Origin: CAZSAL01 sp964604825
GTDB lineage: Bacteria; Elusimicrobiota; Elusimicrobia; 2-01-FULL-59-12
NCBI GenBank assembly: GCA_964604825.1
Contig: CAZSAL010000015.1
Location: forward strand, 1 to 51,812
Length of the DNA: 51,812 nt
Direction: 5' to 3'
The position numbers and the translations under genes were made by a program. Below the pieces are notes generated by a model. It had not been told where the DNA came from and did no database searches. It saw only the letters and a list, made by a program, of their open reading frames with translations. Positions 32,780-41,283 of the stretch are shown one piece after another (position 1 is the first letter of the stretch; every line of letters starts with the position of its first letter).

Positions 32780-33703
32780 TCATTGCAGCCGGTATTCGAG
32801 GGATATGCCGGTTTCGCTTTCATGCAGCCAGGGAATAAGGTTGGCCCACCGGCTTGAAATAAGCTGCATCATTGAAAGCAGGGAATGGGTTTCGTCAGTG
32901 TAAATTTGCGGATTCTCCGGAAGATCGGCCATATCGATGGCGAGTTTTATGGCGTCACGGCTGTTGCCAAGCTGGTCGACAAGACCCGCGGCAAGCGCCT
33001 GGCGTCCGGTAAAAATGCGGCCGTCCGCCAGAGCCTTAACCTTTTCGATGGGCATGCGGCGGCCCTGCGACACGGCGTCTGTGAACTGGTTATAGGCGTC
33101 ATTAATGGAAGCCTGGAGCATCTGCCGTTCTTCAATGGTTAACGGCCGGGCGGGAGAGCCGATATCCTTGTGTGCGCCGCTTTTAATGACCTGTAATTTG
33201 ACTCCCAGTTTTTCAAAGAGCCCTTCCAGATTACCGAATTCCAGAATGACGCCGATGCTGCCTGTAATCGACCCGGGATCGGCAACAATTCGATCCGCGG
33301 CAGAGGCGAGATAATAACCTCCGGAAGCCGCAACATCGCCCATGGAAGCGATCACCTTTTTCCCCTTGGTTTTACAGCGAATAATTTCCGTGTAGATTTC
33401 CTGAACGGCGCCGACAGATCCGCCGGGAGAATTGATCCGCAGGAGCACGGCTTTAATATCATCGTCTTCGGAAATTTTGTGCAGGCGGCGAACGATCTCG
33501 TCGGTATCCGGTCCTCCCCATCCGGTCGATGTTTCGCGCGTATGAATAAGTCCGTAAATGTGCACAATGGCAAGAGCGCCTTTTTTACCTCTTCCCAAAT
33601 GAAAAAGAGATTTTGGAAGGAGCGAAAACAGCGCAATAAGAGTCGCCGAGAGGTAGAAGATCCAGAGCAGCTTGAGAAATAATTCTTGTTTAGAACTTTG
33701 CAT
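32780..33703 (-). CDS. sppA: Signal peptide peptidase SppA-like serine protease
   Basis: This has 307 residues from ATG 33703; the longer frame from 33772 runs through the tRNA gene and is rejected. There is an N-terminal membrane anchor (LLWIFYLSATLIALFSLL). The S49 protease core shows RINSPGGSVGAVQEIY, nucleophile region MGDVAASGGYYLASAADRI, GSITGSIGVI, and catalytic Lys region KSGAHKDIGSP. It degrades cleaved signal peptides or membrane protein fragments at the periplasmic face. The gene begins 11 bases after the tRNA-Arg 3' end. Confidence 0.92.
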   Translation of the reverse strand: MQSSKQELFLKLLWIFYLSATLIALFSLLPKSLFHLGRGKKGALAIVHIYGLIHTRETSTGWGGPDTDEIVRRLHKISEDDDIKAVLLRINSPGGSVGAVQEIYTEIIRCKTKGKKVIASMGDVAASGGYYLASAADRIVADPGSITGSIGVILEFGNLEGLFEKLGVKLQVIKSGAHKDIGSPARPLTIEERQMLQASINDAYNQFTDAVSQGRRMPIEKVKALADGRIFTGRQALAAGLVDQLGNSRDAIKLAIDMADLPENPQIYTDETHSLLSMMQLISSRWANLIPWLHESETGISLEYRLQ

Positions 33704-33714
33704 AATCAGCACCC

Positions 33715-33786
33715 TGCCCTTGGCCAGAATCGAACTGGCATCCTCGGCTTCGGAGGCCGGTACTCTATCCATTGAGCTACAAGGGC
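33715..33786 (-). tRNA. tRNA-Arg (anticodon CCG)
   Basis: The minus strand folds into a full cloverleaf: acceptor GCCCTTG/CAAGGGC with discriminator A, D-arm GCTC ... GAGT, anticodon loop CTCCGAA, and T-arm GCCAG-TTCGATT-CTGGC. Anticodon CCG reads CGG. The CCA end is not encoded (GGG follows), so the nearby CCA-adding enzyme is required for its maturation. Confidence 0.95.
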
Positions 33787-33809
33787 AGGCTGCCGACGTT
33801 TCGGCCGCG

Positions 33810-36512
33810 TTACTTGGATGATTTGACTGTCAGCTTTTTGACAAAATTTCCCACCTGGCCGAGCGCGTTTTCCAGCGCCGCCAAGTTTTTTCCTCCGCCC
33901 TGGGCGAAATCAGGTCGTCCTCCGCCGGAACCCTGAAGAAGAGATGCCAGTTCCCGTGCCAGCGAGCCGGCGTTCAGGCCGCGCTCCACGGCGGTTTTGC
34001 TTACGGAAATCACAAAACTTACTTTTTCCTCTTTTACGCTGGCGATGACGACCAGATCAAGATTCCCGCTGTCCCGCAGACGGTCGGCAATTTCACGAAG
34101 CTGCTTGTCGTCAATGCCATCCATGCGTTGACTGATGAAGCGAATGCAGCCGACTGTCTGAGATGATTTGGCTATGTCATCAAATTTGCTGCGCAGGGCG
34201 CTTGATTTCAAACTGCGGATTTCTTTCTCCAGATCTTTTTCCTGCTGAAGAATCCTGTCGATGCGCGTTTGAATCTCCGCCGGAGTGGTATGTAGAACTT
34301 CGGCTGCGGTAGACAGCTGATACTCCATGCGCCGAACGGCCTGAACCGCCGCCTTGCCTGCGACTGCCTCGATGCGCCGTACTCCCGCCGAAATTGCGGT
34401 TTCGCTGAGTATCTTAAAAAAGCCAATCTGCCCGGTTGCGTTGACGTGTGTTCCGCCGCAAAGCTCCAGGCTCCACGCTTCCGGTGCGCGCTGCCAGTCT
34501 TCATCCGACACCATCACCGCGCGCACCTGGTCGCCGTACTTTTCGCCGAAAAGCGCCATGGCTCCGGCTTTCTGCGCTTCTTTGATTGAAACCTGATGCA
34601 CATGCACGGATACATTTTTCAAAATCTGCTCGTTTACTAGATCTTCAACGCGCTGGCGCTCCTCCTGCGACAATGCGGCGTAATGCGTGAAGTCAAACCT
34701 GAGGCGGTCCGGCGCAACCAGCGAGCCGGATTGGGTGACATGTAAGCCAAGGACCTGGCGCAGGGCCTTGTGCAGCAGATGTGTCGCCGTATGATGGCGC
34801 ATTGTGGATGCGCGGCTTTCAGCGTCAACTTCCGCCTTGACGGAGTCGTCCGCCGAGAGAACCCCGCTTAAGATCTGAACGCGGTTAACCGTAAGCCCTT
34901 CTACCGGAGCCCTGGTGTCAAGAATCCTGGCCTTGCCATGAGCGCTTTCAAGCACGCCCTGATCGCCCACCTGACCTCCTCCTTCCGCATAAAATGGAGT
35001 CTCGGACAGCGCCAACTCCCCTTCCTGTCCCGCCTTCAAAGACGAAGTTTCGACCCATTTGTCGCCTTCCTTAAGAAACATGGGCCTTGCGATTTTCGTC
35101 TGCACCGTGAGCGAATCATAGCCTCGAAAAACGGATGAGACTCCTACTTTGGACTTCCAGTCACGATAGCGTCCTACGTCCTGCGCTCCAGACCCTTTCC
35201 ATGCCTGCCTGGCCAGTTCCACGGCCTGGGCCTGAGCCTTTTTGAAACCGTCTTCATCTACGGTAAATCCCATACCTTCCGTCATCTCCCGGGTCAGTTC
35301 AAACGGGAATCCGAAAGTATCATAAAGCTGAAAAATTTCTTTGCCCGGCAGCGTGGTCTGTCCCCGTTTTTTTGCTCCCTCCACAAGCTGTTCAAGCTGA
35401 CGGGTTCCCGTATCCAGCGTTTCCAGGAATTTCTCCTCTTCCATTTTGACAACCGTCGCTATGGTTTCGCGCCGCTGCCGGACTTCAGGATAGGCTTCCT
35501 GGATGTCGTCTACTACGGCCCCGGTTAGTTTGTAAACAAAAGGCTCCTGAACTCCCAATGTTTTTCCGGCGCGAACAGCCTGGCGCAGGAGCCGGCGCAG
35601 TACATATCCCCGGCCTTCGTTCGACGGAAGGATGCCGTCGCAGATCATAAAGGTTATGGCGCGGCTGTGGTCCGCTATGCGGCGGAAAGCCGCTTTATCC
35701 GGCGCGGCTTCTCCCGGTTCGTTTTTCTCTCTGGGGATTTCACGGTCAATGATTTTTCCCAGCGCCCGGAAGATCGTTTGGAATGCGTCCGTACCGAAAG
35801 GGCTGGCCACTCCCTGCACCAGCAAACTAAGACGTTCCAGTCCCATCCCCGTATCAATATTTTTCCTCGGCAGCGGGGTCAATTTGCCGTCAGCGCCGCG
35901 ATTAAACTGGGTGAAAACAAGATTCCATACCTCAAGATATCTATCGCAGTCGCAGCCTACTCCGCAGCCCGGCTTGCCGCAGCCCCATTCCGGCCCGCGA
36001 TCCCAGAGAATTTCCGAACAGGGACCGCATGGTCCGGTGGGCCCCATCGTCCAGAAATTAGTGTCGTCACCCAGCTTAATAATCCGGTCCTCGGGGAGAT
36101 AAGACTTCCAGAGGTTAAACGCCTCGTCGTCGCTGTTATGAACCGAAGCGTAAAAACGGTCCTTCGGCAGTCCGATGGTAACCGTAAGAAATTCCCAGCC
36201 CCATTCAATGGCATCTTTCTTGAAATAATCACCGAAGGAGAAGTTTCCCAGCATCTCAAAAAAGGTCAGATGCCGGAGAGTGTGGCCTACCCTGTCTATG
36301 TCGGATGTGCGCAGGCACTTCTGACATGAAGCCGCGCGCTTGAATGGGCTTTTATCGGGATTTTCGAAGTTTGGTTTGAACTGCACCATGCCCGCGCTGG
36401 TGAATAAAAGCGTGGGATCTGTTGAGGGAATGAGGGAATCAGATGAAACAACACGATGCGCGCGTTTCTCAAAATACGCGAGAAACGCCGCGCGCACGTC
36501 TGCGGTTTTCAT
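33810..36512 (-). CDS. alaS: Alanyl-tRNA synthetase
   Basis: This full-length 900-residue class II synthetase charges tRNA-Ala. Motifs are an N-terminal RAAFLAYFEKRAH and SLIPSTDPTLLFTSAGM, the catalytic core with GNFSFGDYFK and WNLVFTQFNR, the editing domain zinc site MRHHTATHLLHKAL and LCGGTHVNATGQIG, and a C-terminal C-Ala domain ending GGGRPDFAQGGGK. All key elements are intact, so editing of mischarged Ser/Gly should be functional. It is 15 bases downstream of the Ig-like protein gene and is followed by the tRNA-Arg. Confidence 0.98.
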   Translation of the reverse strand: MKTADVRAAFLAYFEKRAHRVVSSDSLIPSTDPTLLFTSAGMVQFKPNFENPDKSPFKRAASCQKCLRTSDIDRVGHTLRHLTFFEMLGNFSFGDYFKKDAIEWGWEFLTVTIGLPKDRFYASVHNSDDEAFNLWKSYLPEDRIIKLGDDTNFWTMGPTGPCGPCSEILWDRGPEWGCGKPGCGVGCDCDRYLEVWNLVFTQFNRGADGKLTPLPRKNIDTGMGLERLSLLVQGVASPFGTDAFQTIFRALGKIIDREIPREKNEPGEAAPDKAAFRRIADHSRAITFMICDGILPSNEGRGYVLRRLLRQAVRAGKTLGVQEPFVYKLTGAVVDDIQEAYPEVRQRRETIATVVKMEEEKFLETLDTGTRQLEQLVEGAKKRGQTTLPGKEIFQLYDTFGFPFELTREMTEGMGFTVDEDGFKKAQAQAVELARQAWKGSGAQDVGRYRDWKSKVGVSSVFRGYDSLTVQTKIARPMFLKEGDKWVETSSLKAGQEGELALSETPFYAEGGGQVGDQGVLESAHGKARILDTRAPVEGLTVNRVQILSGVLSADDSVKAEVDAESRASTMRHHTATHLLHKALRQVLGLHVTQSGSLVAPDRLRFDFTHYAALSQEERQRVEDLVNEQILKNVSVHVHQVSIKEAQKAGAMALFGEKYGDQVRAVMVSDEDWQRAPEAWSLELCGGTHVNATGQIGFFKILSETAISAGVRRIEAVAGKAAVQAVRRMEYQLSTAAEVLHTTPAEIQTRIDRILQQEKDLEKEIRSLKSSALRSKFDDIAKSSQTVGCIRFISQRMDGIDDKQLREIADRLRDSGNLDLVVIASVKEEKVSFVISVSKTAVERGLNAGSLARELASLLQGSGGGRPDFAQGGGKNLAALENALGQVGNFVKKLTVKSSK

Positions 36513-36527
36513 GACTCTTTGGGGTTT

Positions 36528-36965
36528 TTAGAACTTTCCCTGGCAGTTACGAAGTGGTGTCTTATAGCAGCGGCCATCTGCCGTCTGCATTCGTGCCACG
36601 ATGGTATGTTTGCCGGGGGTAGCCGTCCAGTCGTGCCACCAGTATCCGGCTGCGAACCGGCACGGCAGCCAACTGCCTCTGTCGATGGAAATGTCAACCG
36701 AATCGGCGCCGCCAACTCCGAGACGAATGACATAATTGGACCCGAACAGCGTTTCACCTTCCTGCGGATAATCGATCCAGATATACGGCGGCTGCGGCGC
36801 CTTGCCGGGGATGGGCGATTCCGCGAAAAGGATTTCTTTTTTCTTTGACTCTTTCAGTCCGGATACGCGTTTGGCCAGACCAGAGGTTTTTTTTGCCATT
36901 TTTCTTTTTACTCCGGTGAGCAATTCGCTCGCCGTAGGAACTGAGCTGCCGCTTTGAAATACCAT
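36528..36965 (-). CDS. Small Ig-like/beta-sandwich protein of the DUF4912-GH57 module
   Basis: This has 145 residues from ATG 36965, which has a strong Shine-Dalgarno (AGGAGGGG); the longer frame overlaps the GH57 gene. After a Lys-rich, probably flexible first 55 residues comes an Ig-like domain: PPYIWIDYPQEGETLFG, VDISIDRGSWLPCR, WWHDWTATPGKHTIVARM. This pattern resembles glycan-associated or sulfite-oxidase-type Ig domains. Position after a GH57 glucan enzyme suggests a glycogen-related role; no catalytic motif is seen and no signal peptide is present. Confidence 0.75.
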   Translation of the reverse strand: MVFQSGSSVPTASELLTGVKRKMAKKTSGLAKRVSGLKESKKKEILFAESPIPGKAPQPPYIWIDYPQEGETLFGSNYVIRLGVGGADSVDISIDRGSWLPCRFAAGYWWHDWTATPGKHTIVARMQTADGRCYKTPLRNCQGKF

Positions 36966-36993
36966 GAACCCCTCCTTGGGATGATCTCTTAAA

Positions 36994-38607
36994 TCAGGCG
37001 ACGGTCGCTTCCCTCTGGGCCGTACGGAAAACCCTGTAGTCCAGGTGAGGGAAGATATTGTCGCGCCGTTCAATTTCCGCCAAATAAGTTTCGTCGATCG
37101 TCCCACGCCGCAACTGATCGTTGAGACACAAAAATCGCTGCAGGTGATCACGGGTGCGTTTGCATGCGTAAGTATGCGCCGTGCCAACGGTCATAAGGAA
37201 AGCCCAGTCCGAGGATTGCGCCAGATATAGTTCACGTGCCGTCTGATTCAAAGCGCGTTCCTGAAGGCCGGAAGCGGCTGGAAATCGTTCAGCCAGTTCG
37301 ATCATCGTTTCAGACGCCTTATGAAGATGCCGGTAAATCCAGTCGTTTGCCCCGTTGAGCCAGACTTCATGATAACCCTTGTCTCCCCAAGAGGACATTT
37401 CGGGCTGGATCATCTGGTTCTGCGGATTTTCGTTCAAATATTCGCTTGGAGTAATAAGGCTTACGTCCTTCTGGTCGTAATGCAGTTTTCTGCAAAGCAT
37501 CTCTAGAAAATCCGGCCCCTCGTACCACCAGTGCCCGAAGAGTTCTGCGTCGTACATTGAGGTAACGATTGGTTTTTTGCCAAGAAAGCCGTGAAGGTGC
37601 ATGGCCTGCTGCTGCCTGTTGAACATGAAGTTCCCGGCGTGTTCCGCAGCCACGTTGCGGGCTTCCTCGGGATTGTATGGCATTTTCGCGTGCAGAGGCA
37701 CGCGTCCGGTTATCTTGTAGTATTTGAGGCCCACATTTCGACGCACGCCATCAGCGTGCAGATACGGCCTGATGTAGTTGTAGTCAAGATCGTAGCCTAC
37801 GTCACGGTAGAATTCTCGGTATCTGGAATCTCCGGGGTATCCGGCGTCCGCGGACCATACCTGGTGCGCAGACTCCATGTCGCGTCCAAAAGCGGCAACG
37901 CCCGACGGACAATAAACCGGCGCGTAAACGCCGTAGCGCGGGCGCGGCCTGCCGTACAGAAGTCCGTGCGCTTCCATGAAAAAGTAGCGGATGCCGTTTT
38001 CCCGCAGGAGCTGGTCATCTCCCAGATTGTAAGCGCATTCCGGGAGCCAGATGCCGCGCGGGCGGCGTCCGAAATGGCGCTGATAGTCGTCAACCGCAAC
38101 GCGGATCTGCGCGCGCGCCGCCTGGCGATGCAGCATCATAGGCAGGTAGCCGTGTGTTGCGCCGCAGGTGATAATCTCCAGAACCCCCTGGTCTTGAAGC
38201 TGCCGGAAAGCCTGGATAAGATTGCCTCTGTACCAATCGTCGAACAATTGGCGGCATCGTGAAATTTTACGCTGATACATCAGCGCGGACCCATGGAACT
38301 CGGGCTGATTCCGGGTACGAAACTCCTCTTTGTTCGAAAGTTCCAGCAGGTTGTAAAGGTAGCGCCTGTAGCGCGATTGCAGAAGGCTGTCTGAAAGCAT
38401 TGCGCACAGAGGCGGCGTGAGTGACATCGTGAAACGGAAATGGATCTTTTCCGAAGAAAGCCGCGTCATCATGTCGATGAGCGGAATATAGGTTTCCGTT
38501 ATCGCCTCATAAAGCCAGTCTTCCTCCAGAAAGTCTTCGTGCTCCGGGTGGCGCACGAACGGAAGATGAGCATGGAGAACAAGAGAGAGGTAGCCGTGTT
38601 CACCCAT
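36994..38607 (-). CDS. GH57 family glucan enzyme (probable 1,4-alpha-glucan branching enzyme)
   Basis: This has 537 residues from ATG 38607, preceded by AAAGGA; the upstream extension runs into the DUF4912 gene. GH57 motifs are HAHLPFVRHPE (near residue 12), the catalytic nucleophile Glu in GIWLPECAYN, and the acid Asp in SMYDAELFGHWWYEGPDF. Domain make-up and length match bacterial GH57 branching enzymes (DUF1957 type), which introduce alpha-1,6 branches in glycogen. It overlaps the DUF4912 gene by eight bases and precedes the Ig-like gene, forming a three-gene module. Confidence 0.93.
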   Translation of the reverse strand: MGEHGYLSLVLHAHLPFVRHPEHEDFLEEDWLYEAITETYIPLIDMMTRLSSEKIHFRFTMSLTPPLCAMLSDSLLQSRYRRYLYNLLELSNKEEFRTRNQPEFHGSALMYQRKISRCRQLFDDWYRGNLIQAFRQLQDQGVLEIITCGATHGYLPMMLHRQAARAQIRVAVDDYQRHFGRRPRGIWLPECAYNLGDDQLLRENGIRYFFMEAHGLLYGRPRPRYGVYAPVYCPSGVAAFGRDMESAHQVWSADAGYPGDSRYREFYRDVGYDLDYNYIRPYLHADGVRRNVGLKYYKITGRVPLHAKMPYNPEEARNVAAEHAGNFMFNRQQQAMHLHGFLGKKPIVTSMYDAELFGHWWYEGPDFLEMLCRKLHYDQKDVSLITPSEYLNENPQNQMIQPEMSSWGDKGYHEVWLNGANDWIYRHLHKASETMIELAERFPAASGLQERALNQTARELYLAQSSDWAFLMTVGTAHTYACKRTRDHLQRFLCLNDQLRRGTIDETYLAEIERRDNIFPHLDYRVFRTAQREATVA

Positions 38608-39328
38608 TTGGTTTTTCCTTTGTCTGCTGAGGCGGCAGGCTGCGCGAACCGGAATAAGAAGAAACGGATGAAGAAATTCCAAACTCGAAAGGCTTTGACT
38701 GTGAAAAAGCTCCGGAGAAAACCGCGCGCAGGAATTCCCAGCGCAGCGCCATTCGATTAACCTGAGCCGCTTCCGGCAGATTTGCGGAACTGCGTTGTAA
38801 TGCGCCAACGTGCATCATCTGCGTCCATTCCTCCAGCGAATAGTCGACTGAGACCCAGTCTGCGTCAGTAAGGTCCGAAACACGCCCGAATGGCATGGTG
38901 ATGCAGTTTGAACTGAGAATGCAGAGAAATCGTCCATCCTTCAATCGCAGTCCCAGCTCTGCCCTGTAGGTGCGGCCTGATTGATCGACATTAACGTACC
39001 AGTTCCGGCTGTCAAACTGGACATCCACGTCAAAAAAGCGCGGCCGGCTGGAGCCGTCCGATCTGCCCTCGTTGGAAATATCGTATACACGAAGAATTTG
39101 CTGTCCTTCCTGCCATACCTGCTGCCCGTTCTGACGGGTAATTTCTTCATAGCGGTCGTTGGCGATATCCCAGTAAGCGAAAAACCAGACCGGGTCGCGC
39201 ACCATAATGACAAGCCGGTTGTCTCCGTATGCTTCCGGAATATCGGCGCCGTTGTCGAATTCTTCGGCAGATTCGACAATGAATTTCGGTGCTTCCTGTT
39301 GAGGTTGAAAATTACCGCTATTATCCAC
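38600..39328 (-). CDS. DUF4912 domain protein
   Basis: This 242-residue protein starts at GTG 39328, with AAAGGA six bases upstream. The DUF4912 core is clear at about 35-150: GDNRLVIMVRDPVWFFAYWD, ILRVYDIS, and YRAELGLRLKDGRFLCILSSN. DUF4912 proteins commonly sit beside GH57 enzymes and are thought to take part in glycogen metabolism or regulation; the biochemical role is unknown. A sigma70-like promoter lies 54 bases upstream, so this is probably the first gene of the DUF4912-GH57-Ig-alaS unit. Confidence 0.9.
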   Translation of the reverse strand: MDNSGNFQPQQEAPKFIVESAEEFDNGADIPEAYGDNRLVIMVRDPVWFFAYWDIANDRYEEITRQNGQQVWQEGQQILRVYDISNEGRSDGSSRPRFFDVDVQFDSRNWYVNVDQSGRTYRAELGLRLKDGRFLCILSSNCITMPFGRVSDLTDADWVSVDYSLEEWTQMMHVGALQRSSANLPEAAQVNRMALRWEFLRAVFSGAFSQSKPFEFGISSSVSSYSGSRSLPPQQTKEKPNG

Positions 39329-39381
39329 AAGATTCCTTTACTTCAATTTAGATGAAAAGGTGGGGTATATCTATTAGAGTT

Positions 39382-39411
39382 AGTCTACCTGATCTGAAAA
39401 AGCTAAGTCAA
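39382..39411 (-). promoter_or_regulatory. Sigma70-like promoter upstream of the DUF4912 gene
   Basis: TTGACT (39411-39406), an 18-base spacer and TAGACT (39387-39382) on the minus strand would start a transcript about 45 bases before GTG 39328. The remainder of 39329-39510 is AT-rich and shows no gene. Confidence 0.5.
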
Positions 39412-39510
39412 GAAAATCCCTAAAAACGAAGCGTCTATCCTACCAAAATAGAAGCTAAAAATATCCGCTCTCGCGTCGAATAATCAGACCGTAAGGCCTA
39501 CAGAAAACAT

Positions 39511-39675
39511 TTAAACCTTATCGTATTTTTCTACGAATTTTTTAATTTCTTCGATATGATTCAATACTAACTTTGCTTTTCTGACGCCGAATGAAAAGGG
39601 AAATTTATCATCCGGAGTATTTTTAATTATAAGAACGGGATTCCCTTTATATTCCGCTTCGTTTGCTTCTGACAT
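39511..39675 (-). CDS. Conserved-looking small protein, 54 residues
   Basis: This short frame starts at ATG 39675 with an excellent Shine-Dalgarno (AAAGGAGAT, eight bases upstream) and ends in TAA at 39511. The protein is charged and soluble: YKGNPVLIIKNTPDDKFPFS, GVRKAKLVLNH, then an amphipathic EEIKKFVEKYDKV tail. It looks like the small KGNP/FGxxKAK proteins I recall from diverse bacteria; the family function is unknown. It follows purH by 20 bases and is probably the last gene of the rib-nusB-ligA-purH operon. Confidence 0.8.
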   Translation of the reverse strand: MSEANEAEYKGNPVLIIKNTPDDKFPFSFGVRKAKLVLNHIEEIKKFVEKYDKV

Positions 39676-39695
39676 TGGTCGGATCTCCTTTAATA

Positions 39696-41270
39696 TTAAT
39701 GTCGGAAATGGCGCATGCCGGTAAAGATCATTGCCATATTGTACTCATTGGCGGCGCGAATGGAATCATCATCTCTAACTGATCCTCCAGGCTGTATAAT
39801 CGCGGCAATGCCCATCTTATGCGCTTCGTCGACGCAATCCCGGAAGGGAAAGAAGGCATCGGAAGCCAATACAATGGGCGATTGATGCGCAATGATCAGG
39901 TTCTGCTGTTGTTGTGCTTTCATCCAGGCAACCCTTAACGCATCTACGCGGGACGTCTGACCGGCGCCCAGCCCGATGGTCTGAAAACCGCGTGCCAGAA
40001 CGATAGCGTTGGATTTCATATGTTTTGCTACCCTCCAGGCAAATTCAAGAGACGCCATCTCTTCCGCAGTAGGAGCGCGCCTGGTGATTGTCCGGGTTTC
40101 CGTGTGCCGTGCGAAATCTTTTTCCTGGACAAGTACTCCTCCGGAAACACGGCGCAAATCCAGTTCCCTGGCGGCTGTTGTCAATACTGATGGCAGCTGG
40201 AGAATCCGTACGTTTCCCTTTTTTTTGAATATTTCAATCGCTTCCGGGCGATAACCGGGGGCCACAACGCACTCTAGAAATATTTTTATCAGTTCCTCTG
40301 CGGTCCGTCCGTCTATTTCCCTGTTGATTCCGACAATGCCGCCAAAAGCGCTGAGCGGATCGCAGGCAAGAGCCAGGCGAAACGCTTCGTCAGGACGATC
40401 CGCCAGGGCCGCGCCGCAGGGCGTATTGTGTTTGACGATCACACAGGCCGGCTTGTCAAACTCGCTGACGCAGTTCCAGGCGGAATCCAGGTCAAGATAA
40501 TTGTTGTAAGAAAGTTCTTTTCCCTGGAATTTTTTCGCCGTGGTTATTCCCCAATCGCAGCTGCGGGCTCCGGTTTCGAGGTAGAGCGCCGCCTTCTGAT
40601 GCGGGTTTTCCCCGTAGCGGATTGTTTGCATTTTTCTTAGGCCGATAGTCAGTTCTTCGGGGAACGGGTCCGTCTCTTTGCCGCGCTCCCGGAAATAGGA
40701 AGAGATAACTGCGTCGTAGCGTGCCGTATGCGCGAAAGCCTTGGCGGCCAGACGCCGCCTTGTCTCGAGCTGTATTTCACCGTTTGCTCCCGACATCTCT
40801 TCAAGGATTTTCGGATAATCCCCGGGATCGCAAACGATCGCCACATCATGAAAGTTCTTACCGGCCGCGCGCAGCAGCGCTACGCCCCCGATGTCTATGT
40901 ATTCAAGGAGGTCTTTTTCTTCGAGTATCGTTTCCGTGACAACTTTTTCGAACGGGTAAAGGTTCACGATTACCATGTCGATCGGATCTATGCCGTGTTT
41001 AGACATGTCCTTCTCATGACGGGGGTTTCCCCGGATGGCGAGAAGCCCGCCAAATATTTTTGGATGCAGGGTTTTGACGCGGCCATCCAGAATCTCAGGA
41101 TAACCGGTAAGCTCTTCCACCTCACGCACGGGGACTTCACCCTGTTTTAGCGCTTTGGCTGTTCCGCCGGTGGAAATAATTTCCCACCCCTTGGCGGCAA
41201 GGGCACTGGCAAACTCGACTATGCCTGTCTTATCGGTGACACTGATCAGAACGCGTTTTTTCACGGGCAT
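39696..41270 (-). CDS. purH: Bifunctional AICAR formyltransferase/IMP cyclohydrolase
   Basis: This 524-residue purine enzyme catalyses the final two steps of IMP synthesis. The N-terminal MGS-like cyclohydrolase part has VLISVTDKTGIVEFA, IISTGGTAKAL and DGRVKTLHPKIFGGLL. The AICARFT part has RYGENPHQKAALY, KHNTPCGAA, GQTSRVDA and SDAFFPFRDCVD. ATG 41270 has GAGAGGAAG upstream. It lies 13 bases after ligA in an operon mixing riboflavin, transcription antitermination, DNA ligation and purine genes. Confidence 0.98.
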   Translation of the reverse strand: MPVKKRVLISVTDKTGIVEFASALAAKGWEIISTGGTAKALKQGEVPVREVEELTGYPEILDGRVKTLHPKIFGGLLAIRGNPRHEKDMSKHGIDPIDMVIVNLYPFEKVVTETILEEKDLLEYIDIGGVALLRAAGKNFHDVAIVCDPGDYPKILEEMSGANGEIQLETRRRLAAKAFAHTARYDAVISSYFRERGKETDPFPEELTIGLRKMQTIRYGENPHQKAALYLETGARSCDWGITTAKKFQGKELSYNNYLDLDSAWNCVSEFDKPACVIVKHNTPCGAALADRPDEAFRLALACDPLSAFGGIVGINREIDGRTAEELIKIFLECVVAPGYRPEAIEIFKKKGNVRILQLPSVLTTAARELDLRRVSGGVLVQEKDFARHTETRTITRRAPTAEEMASLEFAWRVAKHMKSNAIVLARGFQTIGLGAGQTSRVDALRVAWMKAQQQQNLIIAHQSPIVLASDAFFPFRDCVDEAHKMGIAAIIQPGGSVRDDDSIRAANEYNMAMIFTGMRHFRH

Positions 41271-41283
41271 TTATCTTCCTCTC

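Noticed and set aside
33704..33772. N-terminal extension of SppA from 33772
   Set aside because: It translates the tRNA-Arg gene; the membrane anchor begins right after ATG 33703.
37591..38262. Long plus-strand frame opposite the GH57 gene (also 14007-14816, 19895-20626, 27399-28889 and similar)
   Set aside because: Antisense shadows of well-identified GC-rich genes, without ribosome binding sites or domain character.
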